DNA of 64,000 nt from Astropecten irregularis (Eukaryota > Echinodermata > Asteroidea > Paxillosida > Astropectinidae): assembly GCA_963971285.1 (NCBI GenBank), contig OZ020261.1:1798001-1862000 (forward strand), in the 5' to 3' direction. This document shows positions 1 through 12,700 of this stretch, in pieces. Made by a program: the position numbers and the translations under genes. The notes beneath the pieces are model-generated. The model worked only from the letters and a program-made list of their open reading frames with translations, was not told the origin of the DNA and ran no database searches. How positions within the stretch are numbered: the first letter of the stretch is position 1; the number at the start of each line of letters is the position of its first letter.

Positions 1-361
1 GTTACTATCGATTGTAGGTCTTCATGAATTCGACCCCAGATCACATTAAGGAGACAAATTTGTGTTTCCCTAATATTTTATCTGAAAAACTAGGAAAAAA
101 AATACTGTCGGAATTGGGTTAAATCCTTGTAGCACAAAATCTTTGTCTATAAAGTTGGTTCAGCTGGATCTCCTCACAAGGGGAAAATAGAAGGGCTTTT
201 CTGTGCACAACTCTATGGAACTATTGCCCTAATCCTGAATTCATGTAAATATTATATATTACTATGATAGTCTAAGGCACTATTTCAACTTTTTCACATT
301 TAAGATACATGCAACATTAGCAATGCTAATATCTTTGGAATATCTTTGGAATATAGCAGTG

Positions 362-640
362 TGTGAGTGGTTTCATGGCTTCTGACTGCCAAACGAACAA
401 AGTTAATTGACTATTTGAGACACCACCAACATAGGGCTGGAGAGCTCAATGGGAGACTTTTGGAGGGTCGTTCTTGAGTCAACAGCGCACGCGCGCATGC
501 TCACAATTGCGTAAGCATGGTTTGCGCGTGCACTGTTGACTCAATACCGACTCTCCAAAAGTCTCCCATTGGTAGAGTGCCTGTATGGTGTTCAGGAGGT
601 CACTGGTTCGAATCCTGCTCCAGTCAATTTTTCTTTGTAA
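362..640 (+). mobile_element. tRNA-derived SINE interrupted by a palindromic MITE
   Basis: SINE with leader GGCTTCTGACTGCCAAACGA, tRNA-like region (GGCTGGAGAGCTCA ... TTGGTAGAG ... GGTTCGAATCCTGCTCCAGT) and tail CAATTTTTCTTTG. It is split between A-box and anticodon region by the 121-bp palindrome at 449-569. Lies in the intron left of XRCC1 exon 7 (ends 665). Confidence 0.88.
449..569. mobile_element. 121-bp near-perfect palindromic MITE
   Basis: Terminal inverted repeats ATGGGAGACTTTTGGAG / CTCCAAAAGTCTCCCAT with a second inverted pair inside (GAGTCAACAG / CTGTTGACTC). Its insertion splits a SINE. Confidence 0.88.
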
Positions 641-664
641 GGTACTGTAGTTGATATAGCTCAC

Positions 665-3600
665 CTGGCTGTTAGATGCAGATGTCGTTGATGCTTGTGA
701 GGTTGTGACTGTGCTGGTAATAGACGCTGCAGCTAATGTTGCTGCTGCGCGGACTGCTGCAGCACCTACAAGTACCAGTATCAACAGCAGGCAGAGGGGG
801 ACAATTGATTATTTGTTAACAATGAAACAATAAAACAAAGATTTCAGACCATTATCAACAATAAACCACAAGAACAAACAATTTTGACCATTCTTAATCA
901 TCCATTTTGAATAATAAAAAAAAAACACTTAAAGGTACAGCACAGGATTGGTAACATACCCAAACAGAAGTATTCACAAATTTAGGTATAACACCCCGAT
1001 TTTAATGCCCAAAAACACAAAGTGTGGTGAAATTGTCATGTTTGGCAAAGAATAAACTTTGTGCACAAAACACAATGCTGTTTGCCGTGGGCCACCATGA
1101 TCATTTGTAATTCGCCCTTTTGATGGCCAATCTCCACAGATTCTGCATTTTTTGTTCTTGGGGAACTCATTTCCTCCCCTGCCATCACAACCGAACAATG
1201 CACATGTACCAGGCATTTTCATGCGATTAGTTACGCCGGTTGTGTTTGCGACGAATATTCGTGCACAAAAGCAACGACAACAAAATGGACACACTTTCCC
1301 CTGAGACTGGTAAAGCACACCCTCTTGAGATTAACAATGGTTTGTCAAAAGTCTTCCAATGATGAGATTTCAAATTTGAATAACGAGGATCATACTGACC
1401 AGTTAAGGGTTTTGGTTCAGGTTTCGTTATGCTTCTTTGTTTGAAGAAGCTTCCAGGTGTAATGGACGTTGTCCTCGAGTCCACCTTCAACTTGAACATT
1501 CCAAGCTTTGAATCACCCTAGAAATACAAAATCAAGGATTATTCTTGGTCAATGTTCACACGTGACTAAATTAACAATTCAAATTATAATCCGCTTGGAG
1601 TTAGGAGGGCCTGATGTTTCAATCCTTGCAGGATCTTTCTCAAAGGCTGCTCAGAGTGAGGAGGGCCTGACATTTCGATCCTTGCAGGATCTTTCTCAAA
1701 GGCTGCTTAGAGTTTATAGGAGGGCCTGATGTTTCAATCCTAGCAGGATCTTTCTCAGAGGCTGCTTAGAGTTAGGAGGGCCTGATGTTTCAATCCTAGC
1801 AGAATTTTTCTCAAAGGCTGCTAAAAGTTAGGAGAGCTTGACGTTTTGATCCTAGCAGAATCTTTCTCAAAGGCTGCTTAGAGTTTTATTAGGAGGGCCT
1901 GATGTTTGGATCCTAGCAGGATTTTTCTCAAAGGCTGCTAAAAGTTAGGAGAGCCTTACGTTTTGATCCTAGCAGGATCTTTCTAAAAGGCTGCTCAGAG
2001 TTAGAAGGGTCTGATGTTTCGATCCTAGCAGGATCTTTCTCAAAGGCTGCTTAGAGTTAGCAGTGCCTAAGGTTTTGGTCCTAGTAGGATCTTTCTCCTT
2101 TGCTAGGATCGAATGTTCAGGCCAGTATTTTGGTTGATGAGCTGTTTGCAGTACATTACTTGCAATTAGAAACTAGTTTCTAATTAGTGGTGCTAATTAA
2201 TTACGTTTTCTCCATACCTGGGACTGCTGGTTTGGAGAAGCCTCCTCCTCGGTGGGCGGAGCATGAAGCTTGATGAAGGACAGCCCATATGATATCAACT
2301 GAAACCAAACAAATTGCAATTCAAACTGAATATACATTTGAAGGATGAACAAAGACAAATTGACTGGAGCGGGATTCAAACTGACGACCTCCTGAATACC
2401 GTACAGGCGCTCTACCAACTGAGCTATATGTGCTATATATAGCAGTATGTGGGTCGTTTCATGGCTTCTGACTGCCAAACGAACAAAGATAATTGACTAT
2501 TAGAGACACCACCAATGTAAGGCTGGATAGCTCAGTTGGTAGAGCTCCTCTACGGTATTCAGGTCGCCGGTTGGAATCTCGCTCCAGTCAATTTCTCTTT
2601 GTTCACCTTTCAATGACTTAAAAATTCAGTCAGTTTCCCTTGTGGTTGATGAATATAACAGTTGTCGGATGTTGTGTGGTGGTACGGTACATGGAGTTGT
2701 ATTTTTTGTTTTTACCTTGTTGAATGGTTGTGAGCAGACCACCTTTACACGGTCCCATTTCTTGTCGAGGACAGGCTTGGAGAGTTTGTCAGCGCTGAAC
2801 ATGCGCACGCGGTTGGTGTTGGTGCCATTCTTGCTGTCCATGGGACTCATAAACGATGACGTAACCAGGATCACCTGATTTCATGAGACATGCAAAGAGG
2901 TGATAGATTTGAGGTTAGGCGGTAAGGGCAAAGACTGAGAAAGGACTGATCCTCTGAAATAAATGCAGTTTGAGGCTTTACATTCTCTGTAGCTTGACTG
3001 AATTTGAGAGGCTCACCGGAGCGTATTCTGAACAATCTTGGGAAGCTCATCAAGTGCTCATTAAACTGTATATTTTTAACAAACTTCTGAAGCACATCAG
3101 CAGTTTATGCATGTGTAAGTTTTGGTACAACCTTAAGAGGGTCAATAGCTTGAAGTTAATTGCAGGTATTAAGCTTTTGAGACCCATCAGCAGTTAAAAG
3201 TAGGATTTAATCAAGCTTGTGAGGCTCATAGTAGAACAGGCTTAGGACAGAAATTTGGTATAATCTTGAACAGACTTGAGAACAGGTGGTCTGGCAAAAT
3301 TTAGGAGTCTCACAAGCACTGAGAGGCTCACTAGCAGTGTAAGGCTCACTAGCAATGTGAGGATCACTGGCACTAAGAGGCTAACTACCATTGAGAGCCT
3401 CACCAGTATTGAGAGCCTCATTTACATTAAAACACTTAAACAAATCGAGAGGCTCAAAAGCTTTTCAAGATAGTCTTACCTGGTAGTCATCAGAGTCAGT
3501 TGAGGTTGAATGACCGACCAAAACCTCCACGAATGCTGAGCTCTCATTACCCACATCAATGGAGTGTATCTGCGAGGCTTTCTCCATCTATATCAGATCA

Positions 3601-6468
3601 CCAAGGAAAATACAGCATGAGGTTCAATCATAACAGTTTCACAAGTAAACATATTGTCTAATGGCAAATTTCGTACTGCGAGAGGAAATGATAGGAACCA
3701 GTAAAATGTTATGTAACCACATACATGTAGCACTTTGGTTGGTGACCCAGGTTTTCCAAGCAAATTGTTTCCAAGGTCAACAGTTGCCGGCGCAACAAGA
3801 TAACAAACTCAAAAAAATTTCAAGTGAGTCAGGAAACATTACCCAAATAATGGCGTTACCAGAGATTAGTACACTCAGGGTAGCTGGTACCCAGCTTCTA
3901 CAGTAAACTATGGGCGTTTACAACAGAGGCTCAAGCTCCAGCTCTGACATCCATATGATGAAAATATAGGTTGTGGTTTTTCATTGAAGCTGAAACTCTG
4001 TTTTCCTTTTCAAACCTGAGAATCATACTTCAGGACTGCAGCCAAAAGCCTTCTATTTTGATACCAGTTATCATGGATATTTCAGAATGGATTCACGAAA
4101 AGCCGGAGCCTGACACGGAGCCTGAGCCTCCGTTTCGTAAATGCCCTAACTGAACTAAGTACGACTCTTCATCTAGTTTTGGGTCTGGATACCAGCTAAC
4201 CTGAGGTTGAGTGTACTAAACTGAGGTAACCCCCAAATAATGAAGACAAACTTGGCATGTAACATCAGACTTTTTTAAAATTAAACCTCACTTATGAAAT
4301 CCTGTAAGCAATAAATAAAAATCATAATTTCAATAAATGCCTTCTCTGCTATTAAAAATGAATTGTGTTTAGCAGCTCTGCAAAATCATTCTCTGCTTTT
4401 GCTAGGTGAGTGTGGTCATACCTGTAGAATGACTGATGAGTGTCGCTCAGCATTCTCAGCACATTTCCACTTACGATAGGACTCCGGCTTCAGCAAATTG
4501 TCTGCTTTGTGCAACTATATATTATAAAGAAAAAGCAAATAGGTATTTAAAAACCAAAACACCACAATACACAAATCAATTTGTAAGCTAGATTGTGAAA
4601 GCCGGGAAGAATAAATATTGTTGAATAGGGCTCCGCGTGCGTTAAGTTAATTGGGCAACGTGCGACTTGTTTGTCCAAACATCTGAATGTGACGTCACAA
4701 GGTCGAGAACGGAGCCCTATTATTGACAAGTGAATTTGTTTACATTTTTGTTGACTTTAACTTTATTACTACTACTAAAATAAAATTTTGGTAATGGTGT
4801 ACTGTCCGGTATGATACCTATAAAGGGAATAAAAACAACTTTTTGTAAAGAAACTTACTTAAATATATACGTTCGTGGTGGCCTCTTCAATATTATTAGC
4901 AAGGTTAGATTTGTGGAAAGAGGGCAGGGCTTTGATTTCTTATGGAAATTATGGGGTAAAAACGGTAAAATGAAGACGAGACTTTTCTAGTTGCGATGAT
5001 CGTAACCCTAGGTCTGACATGACATGGGGACTTAGGTCCCAGTCCCCATGTCAGACCTAGGGTTACGATCATCACAACTAAGACTTTTCACGAATGCACG
5101 GAACGGCCGAAGACGAGAATATGGTCTTATGTTGGTGTCTGCTCTCAGTCATTGTGTGGACTTTTGATACGTTTGGTTGTAGGTACCAGACTAAACTAGA
5201 CTAGCTAGACCAGACAAAATGGCAGACGGGTCATTTTCAAGTTCACAAAAAGCGCATAAGAAAATCATATTTTTAATCTGAAATGTTGCACAAAATTCTT
5301 CTACTTTTTCTAGGCCTACGTTAGTAGGCCTATCTGGGACTGGGGTTTTAACTTAACTTTAAGCACTAACTAGCTGAGGAAGGACTCGGCTCGGGTGAAA
5401 GTAAAAAAAACATCATAATTTGGAGCAGCTGTCAGTAGGCCCCTAGCCTGAGTCATGTGCGTAACCCTTACTCAGTAACTAAGTAGGTACGTTACAATCC
5501 ATGCACTGTGAGTAGGCCAGAAATGTCCACTGTGCTTGCGCGGGCTTGTAGCCCTACTGGGGGATTGCCCTACAAAATGTGGCATTTTGATTGGTTGCCG
5601 GGGGGTAATTTTTTCCTACATCATCGATATCTTGCAGTTGGAGACTCATTCTTAATTCCTGTGAAAAAAAAAATGGGATCCGTAGCTCCTTGCGATCGTG
5701 CGATCAACTTGAATTATTGGGTCACATTCAACCCTCTCCTATTCATAGATCAAATGTTCCTACTATTTTGAAAGGTATACATACAGATAAAGTGACATTT
5801 CAACTACCTTGTGGTGAAATTTGGGTGGAATCTGACGATCAGAAATGTGACTTTTTCGACCAGGAATGTCATGATGCTGTGCGTTGTTGTTGCATATTGG
5901 TACCCCTGCCCATATTGAATTTATGTAATTAACCACTAGAATTATAATTTATCTGATTAATCTTGGATAATTAATATCAATTTATGGACATAATTGGACA
6001 AAATTAGCCCTCCTCCAGTCCTCGATCACAACTTTTTTTTCAATGTAATGCAAAACCATAGGGACCAAATATGCAAATTTTGGATCATGAAAATGGCTGT
6101 AACTTCCTTCAAAATAATGGTATGGAAGTGAGTGAGGTATCAAATGAAATGTATTCTCATGCTCTTTCAGATGATATACCTTGCAGGGCATATCTATGAT
6201 ATCTAAAAATTTTGTAACATCCCTAAACTAAGGGCCTAGTTTCTAAGGTTGTTTTTATAGGGAATAAAAACAACCTAATAGCTTAGAAACTACTGTTCCA
6301 AAATGATGGTAGGTATAGTAGTACACCGTTAGGCGTTACCCGATGTTTAAAGTGTAAAAATGTTGTTAATTACATTAATACCGTGACTGGTCAAGGGAAA
6401 TTCAATGGTTTTCTTACCGAATCCTCGCTGCTGCACGACACGACATGTTGTAACTTGATAACCGGCAT
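665..6468 (-). CDS. XRCC1: XRCC1 DNA repair scaffold, N-terminal exons (gene continues past left edge)
   Basis: Scaffold of single-strand break and base-excision repair in the nucleus; its N-terminal domain binds DNA polymerase beta and nicked DNA. Coding exons (minus strand, 5' to 3'): 6418-6468, 4422-4514, 3480-3587, 2716-2874, 2218-2298, 1400-1517, 665-765. All have GT/AG borders and join without a frame break into 237 codons. Family hallmarks are MPVIKLQHVVSCSSEDS at the start, NLLKPESYRKWK, QIHSIDVGNESSAFVEVLVG, NRVRMFSADK, WDRVKVVCSQPF and YGLSFIKLHAPP. Exon 6 ends with the linker region and exon 7 encodes an Ala/Ser/Thr-rich stretch like the human linker. The two BRCT domains must lie left of the window. 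The start is fixed by the conserved MPxI opening. Human Cys20 is replaced by Lys. The introns carry SINEs and minisatellites. Confidence 0.93.
1600..2105. repeat. 56-60-bp minisatellite in XRCC1 intron 5
   Basis: Nine units of GGAGGGCCTGATGTTTCGAT followed by CCTAGCAGGATCTTTCTCAA. Single related fragments occur at about 24290 and 30890-30980, so the unit derives from a dispersed element. Confidence 0.9.
2340..2620. mobile_element. Two head-to-head tRNA-type SINE copies
   Basis: Minus-strand tRNA-like body at about 2355-2435 (reverse of GGATTCAAACTGACGACCTC) directly joined to a plus-strand copy at about 2440-2620 with A-box GGCTGGATAGCTCAGTTGGT and B-box-like GGTTGGAATC. In XRCC1 intron 4. 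Confidence 0.85.
3260..3475. repeat. ~18-bp degenerate minisatellite, XRCC1 intron 3
   Basis: Repeats of the form AGGCTCACTAGCAATGTG, ending within a few bases of the donor of XRCC1 exon 3 (exon boundary 3480). Confidence 0.8.
3853..4234. mobile_element. Palindromic element interrupted by a GAGCC-rich MITE
   Basis: Outer arms TTAGTACACTCAGGGTAGCT and CTAACCTGAGGTTGAGTGTA are inverted. CCCAAATAATG flanks both sides as an 11-bp direct repeat, a candidate target duplication. The core (about 3912-4146) is a copy of the element with CGGAGCCTGAGCCTCCGTTT at one end. XRCC1 intron 2. Confidence 0.75.
4623..4726. mobile_element. Short MITE, TIR AATAGGGCTCCG
   Basis: Inverted ends GAATAGGGCTCCGCGTGCG and GAACGGAGCCCTATTA; about 100 bp; XRCC1 intron 1. 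Confidence 0.7.
4985..5090. mobile_element. Palindromic element, XRCC1 intron 1
   Basis: Arms GATGATCGTAACCCTAGGTC...CATGGGGACT and reverse meet at TAGGTCCC. Inserted in a larger dispersed repeat (4740-5340) related to 40260-40640. Confidence 0.75.
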
Positions 6469-6974
6469 GTCGAAATCACTACTGCCAGAATCTTCAATTT
6501 GCTAAGCAACTGTTAGAAACAACTTTACCACAATAACTCTAATTCTGGACGTGAAACAAGACAATTTTCATCAAACATTTCGCAGAAGAATTAAATTTCG
6601 ATCAGACATGTTGAAACCCGCGGCACAGGTTTGACCTTTGACCCGAAGGTGAGAAAAACTACGGGAGTCCAAAATGGACAAAGTGGACTTTGAAATTAAT
6701 ATTAAAGGGCAATTTTTGTCATTTTTCCCCATAAAACAATTAAACATAAATATGGTAGCCGAATGATTTACCCATGACATAACCGTGATAAAAACCATAG
6801 CAACCGTCATAAAAATCCTGTTTACCATGGTAAATGTTGCAAAACTTTTCAGATATTAAGGGCGCCCCTTTTTAAAGTGTGGTTCTCATTTCCGACCGAC
6901 CCATATTTTGGGCTCCGACCAAAGAAAAAAAAAACTTTTATATAACACATCCGTTTTTGCCCCTATATTAACTT

Positions 6975-7350
6975 GGCTGACCATGATAAAATAGAAATAT
7001 AACCATCATAAAAAGACCTATTAACCACTAGTTTACTGTGGTAAAACTGAGGTAAACCCATAAAACTGTGGTGAAACTGATGTTCAACCCATGTTGTAAA
7101 AGTGATGTTCAACCCATCCCTATGGTAAAACTGCATGATGTTCAACCCGTAAAACTTTGGTAGAACTGATGCCAACCCATAAAACTGTGGTAATTAAAGT
7201 GATGTTTAACCCATAAGACTGTGGTAATACTGCATGTTCAACCCATAAAACCTCGGTAAAACTGAGGTTCAACCCACAAAACATGGTAAAGCTGAGGTTC
7301 AACCAATACAACTGTGGTAAAACTGATGTCAACCCATAAAACCGTGGTAG
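6975..7350. repeat. ~31-bp minisatellite upstream of XRCC1
   Basis: About ten units containing AACCCATAAAACTGTGGTAA and GTTCAACCC spacers, 0.5-0.9 kb upstream of the XRCC1 start codon. Confidence 0.88.
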
Positions 7351-7368
7351 TGCACAATAGAATAGCGC

Positions 7369-7516
7369 TCCGCACTAAATGACGTCACAAAATCCCCGGA
7401 TATCAGACAAACAATTGTCTCACACAGGTATATACACGCACACACATTTGCATGGTTGCAATGTTTGTCTGAGATCCGGTGCTATTTTTAGCGCAAGTGC
7501 AGAGCGCTATTCAACA
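7369..7516. mobile_element. MITE, TIR AATAGCGCTCCGCACT
   Basis: Ends GAATAGCGCTCCGCACTAA and GTGCAGAGCGCTATTC; interior AATGACGTCACAAAATCCCC. A second copy is at 42497-42662. Confidence 0.8.
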
Positions 7517-7959
7517 GTATAGATTGCCCTACTTTTGGTTGATCAAAGAAAGTATAATTACCATAATTGCAAATTATGATAACCAATATAAAGAAAACCA
7601 AAAAGTCTAGGACTCAATAAAAGCACACATCACATGGTCTTTTTCAATTCAATATTTTACTTCTTTTTATTTTATTGTACATTTATATAATAAAAATACA
7701 GAGAACAAAATACACATTCCCAGATACAGTGTGCATTTTAAGACTTTTTCGGACCAATTTTCTGTCTTTTTTCAACCACTTGAGATTTAATTGACTCATC
7801 ACGACTGAATTTGTGAGCGAGTAAAAATAAATAATGGAAATTTGTTCACAATTATCATTAAATCCTTACAATATGTAATGTACAGCAATGATTCAGTCAT
7901 AATTTCTTAACAGAAATAAAATGTAAACTATAGACATTGTGGTTGTGGGAACAACCACT

Positions 7960-8930
7960 AGGTGTTCGGGGTCTCATTTCGTACTGGAACTGTTATGAGA
8001 ATGTCTGTTGGAACGCATGTATGGCATATTGAAATACACTTCAACTGTGTGACTGAGCAAATACTGATCATGCTGAGTGCAGTGTATTGATTCCTATTAT
8101 ATGTACACTGACTGATAGCGTATAGAAAATGGTGTCACCTTTAAATAATGTAAAATTGCCCGGACGATAACTTCCGGTTAGTTAATCACAAACAACTGAA
8201 AATTTGCAAACATCATCGAATGCGTACGATGTAAACAATATGCAATTTGCACTGATGTACATTATGTGATTACCGAATAAACAGTATTTGAATAATTACA
8301 TCATGTTTCCTTTAAAGACACATAACTTCTGGTTGAATAAAGTCATAGATTTCAAACTTCACACACCTGTCAAGGTGCATAAGTGCTTTACACTCACTAA
8401 ATTTGGCGGAAATTCGTTATTCACTTTTGGATTACGTAATCACTGTATATCTTTAATCCACCATAGAGGGCGCTATACAGCATGTATGACGTCATCATCT
8501 ATCTTTTACCCAACGAGGTTTTATGTGCCCAAATCCAAATATTTTGAGTCAAACTTCAACTTCCGGTAACACCGGAAGTGAAGGTCACTTGTACACAACA
8601 CTAAATATATTAATTGTTGAAATTCACGTGTTAAGTAACATATGTCAAAATCAAAATCGTAGGTCATGTGGTTCTCAAGTTACAGAGCACCAAAGTTTTT
8701 CCTTAAAACGCATGTAATTTGATACCCGATGACGTCATCATGACGTCATTCTTCTAGGCACAACTTGCCATCACGACCGCAGTTCCCACCAAGTTTCAAG
8801 TCAATATCTTGTAACTATCATCAAGAAGTCTTGCGGACAAGTTTGGGAAGAAGGAAAAGAAAAAAAAGAAAAAAAAAACTCGAACAATAACAATAGGTGT
8901 TCGGCTTGAACCCGAACACCTAAATAAATA
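7960..8930. mobile_element. Possible TE with AGGTGTTCGG ends
   Basis: AGGTGTTCGGGGTCTCATTT at the left, and AGGTGTTCGGCTTGAACCCG with the palindromic partner CCGAACACCT at the right. The interior contains GACGTCATCATGACGTCATT and ACTTCCGGTAACACCGGAAG. No transposase frame. Intergenic between XRCC1 and HPS6. Confidence 0.45.
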
Positions 8931-9134
8931 AGTACATCTGGCATTACATATACACTGAACAATTATGTAACAATATCAACATAATACAATATCAACATTA
9001 CCTTTAGTCTAGTAAAGCTTTTTGCTTTTATTTCAGTGTTTTAGACTTTTTCTGTAATTGAACTAATTGAGTTTTGTGATATTTGAGTTGTTTATATTTA
9101 TCATGAAAATTGGTATATGTTGATTGGTTTACGG

Positions 9135-9582
9135 AAACACCATGTAAGAAATATTCGTACTTTCGCACTTCTATTTCGTATGCACTTCTCGTAAGGTCTC
9201 AACATTTTGACTAGCCTGCTCTAGTCATCATCAGGAGACCTTATAATTCGCACTTATATTTCATTCACAATTCTCGTAAGGTCTCAACGTTTCGACTAGC
9301 CAGCTCCAATCATCATCAGGAGACCTTATAATTTGCACTTATATTTCATTCACAATTCTCGTAAGGTCTCATTGTTTCGACTAGCCAGCTCCAATCATCA
9401 TCAGGAGAACTTTCGCGCTTCTATTTTGTTGCGTCGCACTTCTCGTAAGGTCTCAACGTTTCGACTAGCCTGCTCTAGTCATCAGGTCTCCTGATGATGA
9501 CTAGAGCAGGCTAGTCGAAACGTTGAGACCTTGTGAACGAAACAGAAGTGCGAAAGTACGAACGATTCTTACATGGTGTAAA
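9135..9582. mobile_element. TIR element with internal inverted AAGGTCTC array
   Basis: Ends ACACCATGTAAGAAATATTC and ACGATTCTTACATGGTGT are inverted. Between them are three direct copies and one inverted copy of AAGGTCTCAACGTTTCGACT / AGTCATCATCAGGAGACCTT. Related single copy at 46550-46672. Lies about 130 bp past the HPS6 stop. Confidence 0.8.
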
Positions 9583-9709
9583 ATGACCAAGAAAACCAAT
9601 AGGAATATTATTATGACTTTGAGATTTACTGTTGTGTCGTGGGGATTAATTACCCAAAAATAATTACTTTTTGTATGAGCAATGGATGTGAGCAGCATTT
9701 CATGAATAT

Positions 9710-12700
9710 TCATATTGATTGACCTTTGACCTTCTCCCGACCAAGCATTTTTGTGAGTTGCTCCCTGACCATGCCGATCTGAAGGTCGTCCTGGGGTTGG
9801 CACATAACCTGCTGGCACAGGTGGATTCTGGGATTGCTGGGCTGGTGGTGGGTGGACAATAGTTTCAGGAATTCCACGGGGCTAGGGAAATGTGAGCAGA
9901 AAGGAAAAATGGGTTTCCATGACAAACAACTAGATATGGAATCCAGATTGGTTCATACAGTCACAACAGTTAAAAGTCATATTAATGCACCCTTATCCTC
10001 AACACAAATATAATAATGATGGTGGATACTTATAAAGCGCACATTCCGTCTTAATTTCGACACTCACGGCACGTATATCCCTGGGCATTGGGCTACATTT
10101 TACATGGGTAGTATACAGCTAGGCTGCTGAAAAGCGAACATTGGCTAATCAAGCACACAGCCATCATCTCTACCCTCACAGGTACCCAAACTCCAGGGTG
10201 AAGAGGAGCAATATGTGACAATTAAAGTGTCTTGCCTAAAGACACAAGCACCACTAGCCCATGACTGGATTCGAACCCACAATCTGTAGATTGACCAAGA
10301 GACATTGAATACGACACGCCAGACCACTAGGCCACAGCACTCCACAAGACAAGAGCTGCTTGCCACACATTACCACATATAACCACAGTCTCCATAGCGG
10401 AACTTGATCATAAACCAAGCGTAACAACAAACACAACTCTGTTACTGTCCCCAAATCAAATACCTCAAGATATTCTTCAAGTTTCTTCCCACACACTGCC
10501 TCACTCTGGAATTCCCTACCCTCATCCTGTTTTCCTACAGGATATAATCTCTCTCAATTCAAACGTATAATGTTAATAGTTTTCTTGCAAACAGATCTTC
10601 CTAATTGCTCTGTTTTTCTCTCTCCTTTCCTTTAGCCCTCACCTTTGAGTGGCCCTCTTGGGCCTGGTGTTGGGCAATATTTAAATTAAAATTTAATAAA
10701 AATAGAGTTTTATTCAGATACAAACCTGATTTTCTTTGGCAGACATTCCCACAGTCCATCATAGTACTCTGGAAGAATATCTCTCCCCTGCAAAAAGCAT
10801 AAGAGATACAATAATAAATAACAGTTTTTGTGAGAAAAAAATAGCCTTACCAAGGGTTATTCAAAATCAACCAGAATTATGATACTCAAGTATCATACTT
10901 TGGTAGGCAACCGAAACAGAAATGTTCACAGATTTACGTATGACTTAAAAAAGATGGGTATAAAGATGGTAATGGTAGAAACATATCACTAAAATGTTTC
11001 CGCCTGAAATGCTGTATCTATCAAGAAATTAGTAAAACAAAATACCAAAAACAGTTTTGGTGTTCGAGATCAAAACCTCACAATAACAACTACATGTACC
11101 TCACAATTTTGCACAATTGCAACAGTTTTTCGCCGTTTTCTACTGTTTCCAATTATCAAGTGAGCTGAAAATGTCACAGGTTTATTTTTATCCTGTGACA
11201 AATAAAATCATGAAAGACAGCAGCTGTTCTATCAATTTTACAAAAGTATGATACTACCTTCAAATTTTTGCTAAATACGTGGTAAAATCCATGTGTGTTG
11301 CACTGTATTGCAATGTCAAAAGCCCACAGATGATGTCTATTTGACCGGTGAGTGATAATGAGGACAGTACAAGCAAAGACAAATAACACACACACAGACT
11401 GAAGAGGTTAATAAGCACAACCTCTACTACCTACTTGTAATAGGGATGTCAGCAAGATATGAAAGAGCTCCGAGTGAGTCTGTGAGTTGTCTGATCTCTT
11501 CCGAACAAGGCTGATAGCATCTGACCATAACTTGTGTCTTAGTAGGGTCTTCAATGCATTCACAGCACCGTGGGACATGGAACTGCAAAAAGAAGGAAAA
11601 CAGCGGAATTTCCTTTAGATTTTTTTAAAATTTCATCAACGTACTATTATGGAGTATTCGTTTCTATAGCCAGGGGTCATTTTTACGAAGCCCTACAATC
11701 GATCGTAACTCAACTTGAGTTAGGAAGGATAAAAAATAATAATACGTAATAAAAATGTAGGCATTTACATAGTGTTCTTAAACAAGAGATATATCGCAAT
11801 GCTTTATACTACATTATAAACCATAGTCATCAGGTCCCATTTACATTCCTGAAACAATCTCAACTCCCTGGAGAGTATACAGCCCAAAGCTGCCTGCAAA
11901 GCGCGCAGGGCTAATCAAACACACAAAGCCATCTCTACCCTCACAGGTACCCATTTACACCTGGGTGAAGAGGAGCAATATGTGACAAAGCATCTTGCCC
12001 AAGGAACATCATATGTAAGGAATGAAAGTTTGATAGGTAAAATGGAATTTGGTTATTACCTGAGCTGCATTAACTCCGCTGTGGCTAGCACTGCAGCATC
12101 CCTATCTTTGGAATGGTCTGGTCCTGGCAAGCAGCCAATAGCTGTATCATAAAGTTGTACCTATGTAAATAATTGGGCGAAACCACTATTAGCCATGTTA
12201 GCAGGGAATGTTTTGGTGAATATTGTATTATCTAATTTGTATAAAAATGTATGATATGGCAGTTTTGGATTACATGGCTTCTGACTGGCACCCTGAGCAA
12301 AGATAGTTGACTATAGGGAGGCCCCATCATAGGGTTGGATAGCTCAAATGGTACAGCACTGGTATGACAGTTTATGGGTTATATGGCTTCTGACTGGCAC
12401 CCTGAGCAAAGATAGTTGACTATAGGGAAGCCCCATCATAGGGCTGGATAGCTCAGATGGTACAGCACTGGTATGGCAGTTAATGGGTTATACTCTGACT
12501 GGCACCCTGAGCAAAGATAGTTGACTATAGGGAGGCCCCATCATAGGGCTGGATAGCTCAGATGGTACAGCACTGGTATGGCAGTTAATGGGTTATATGG
12601 CTTCTGACTGGCACCCTGAGCAAAGAAAGTTGACTTTCGTTTTGCAAGAATTATCTTCCCTTATTTCCTTGTTTCTCTTTTAAACCCTGCATTGCTTAAT

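Noticed and set aside
479-784. Secreted protein with signal peptide MILVLVGAAAV
   Set aside because: The coding part is XRCC1 exon 7 (665-765); the apparent signal peptide is intron and the rest is SINE sequence.
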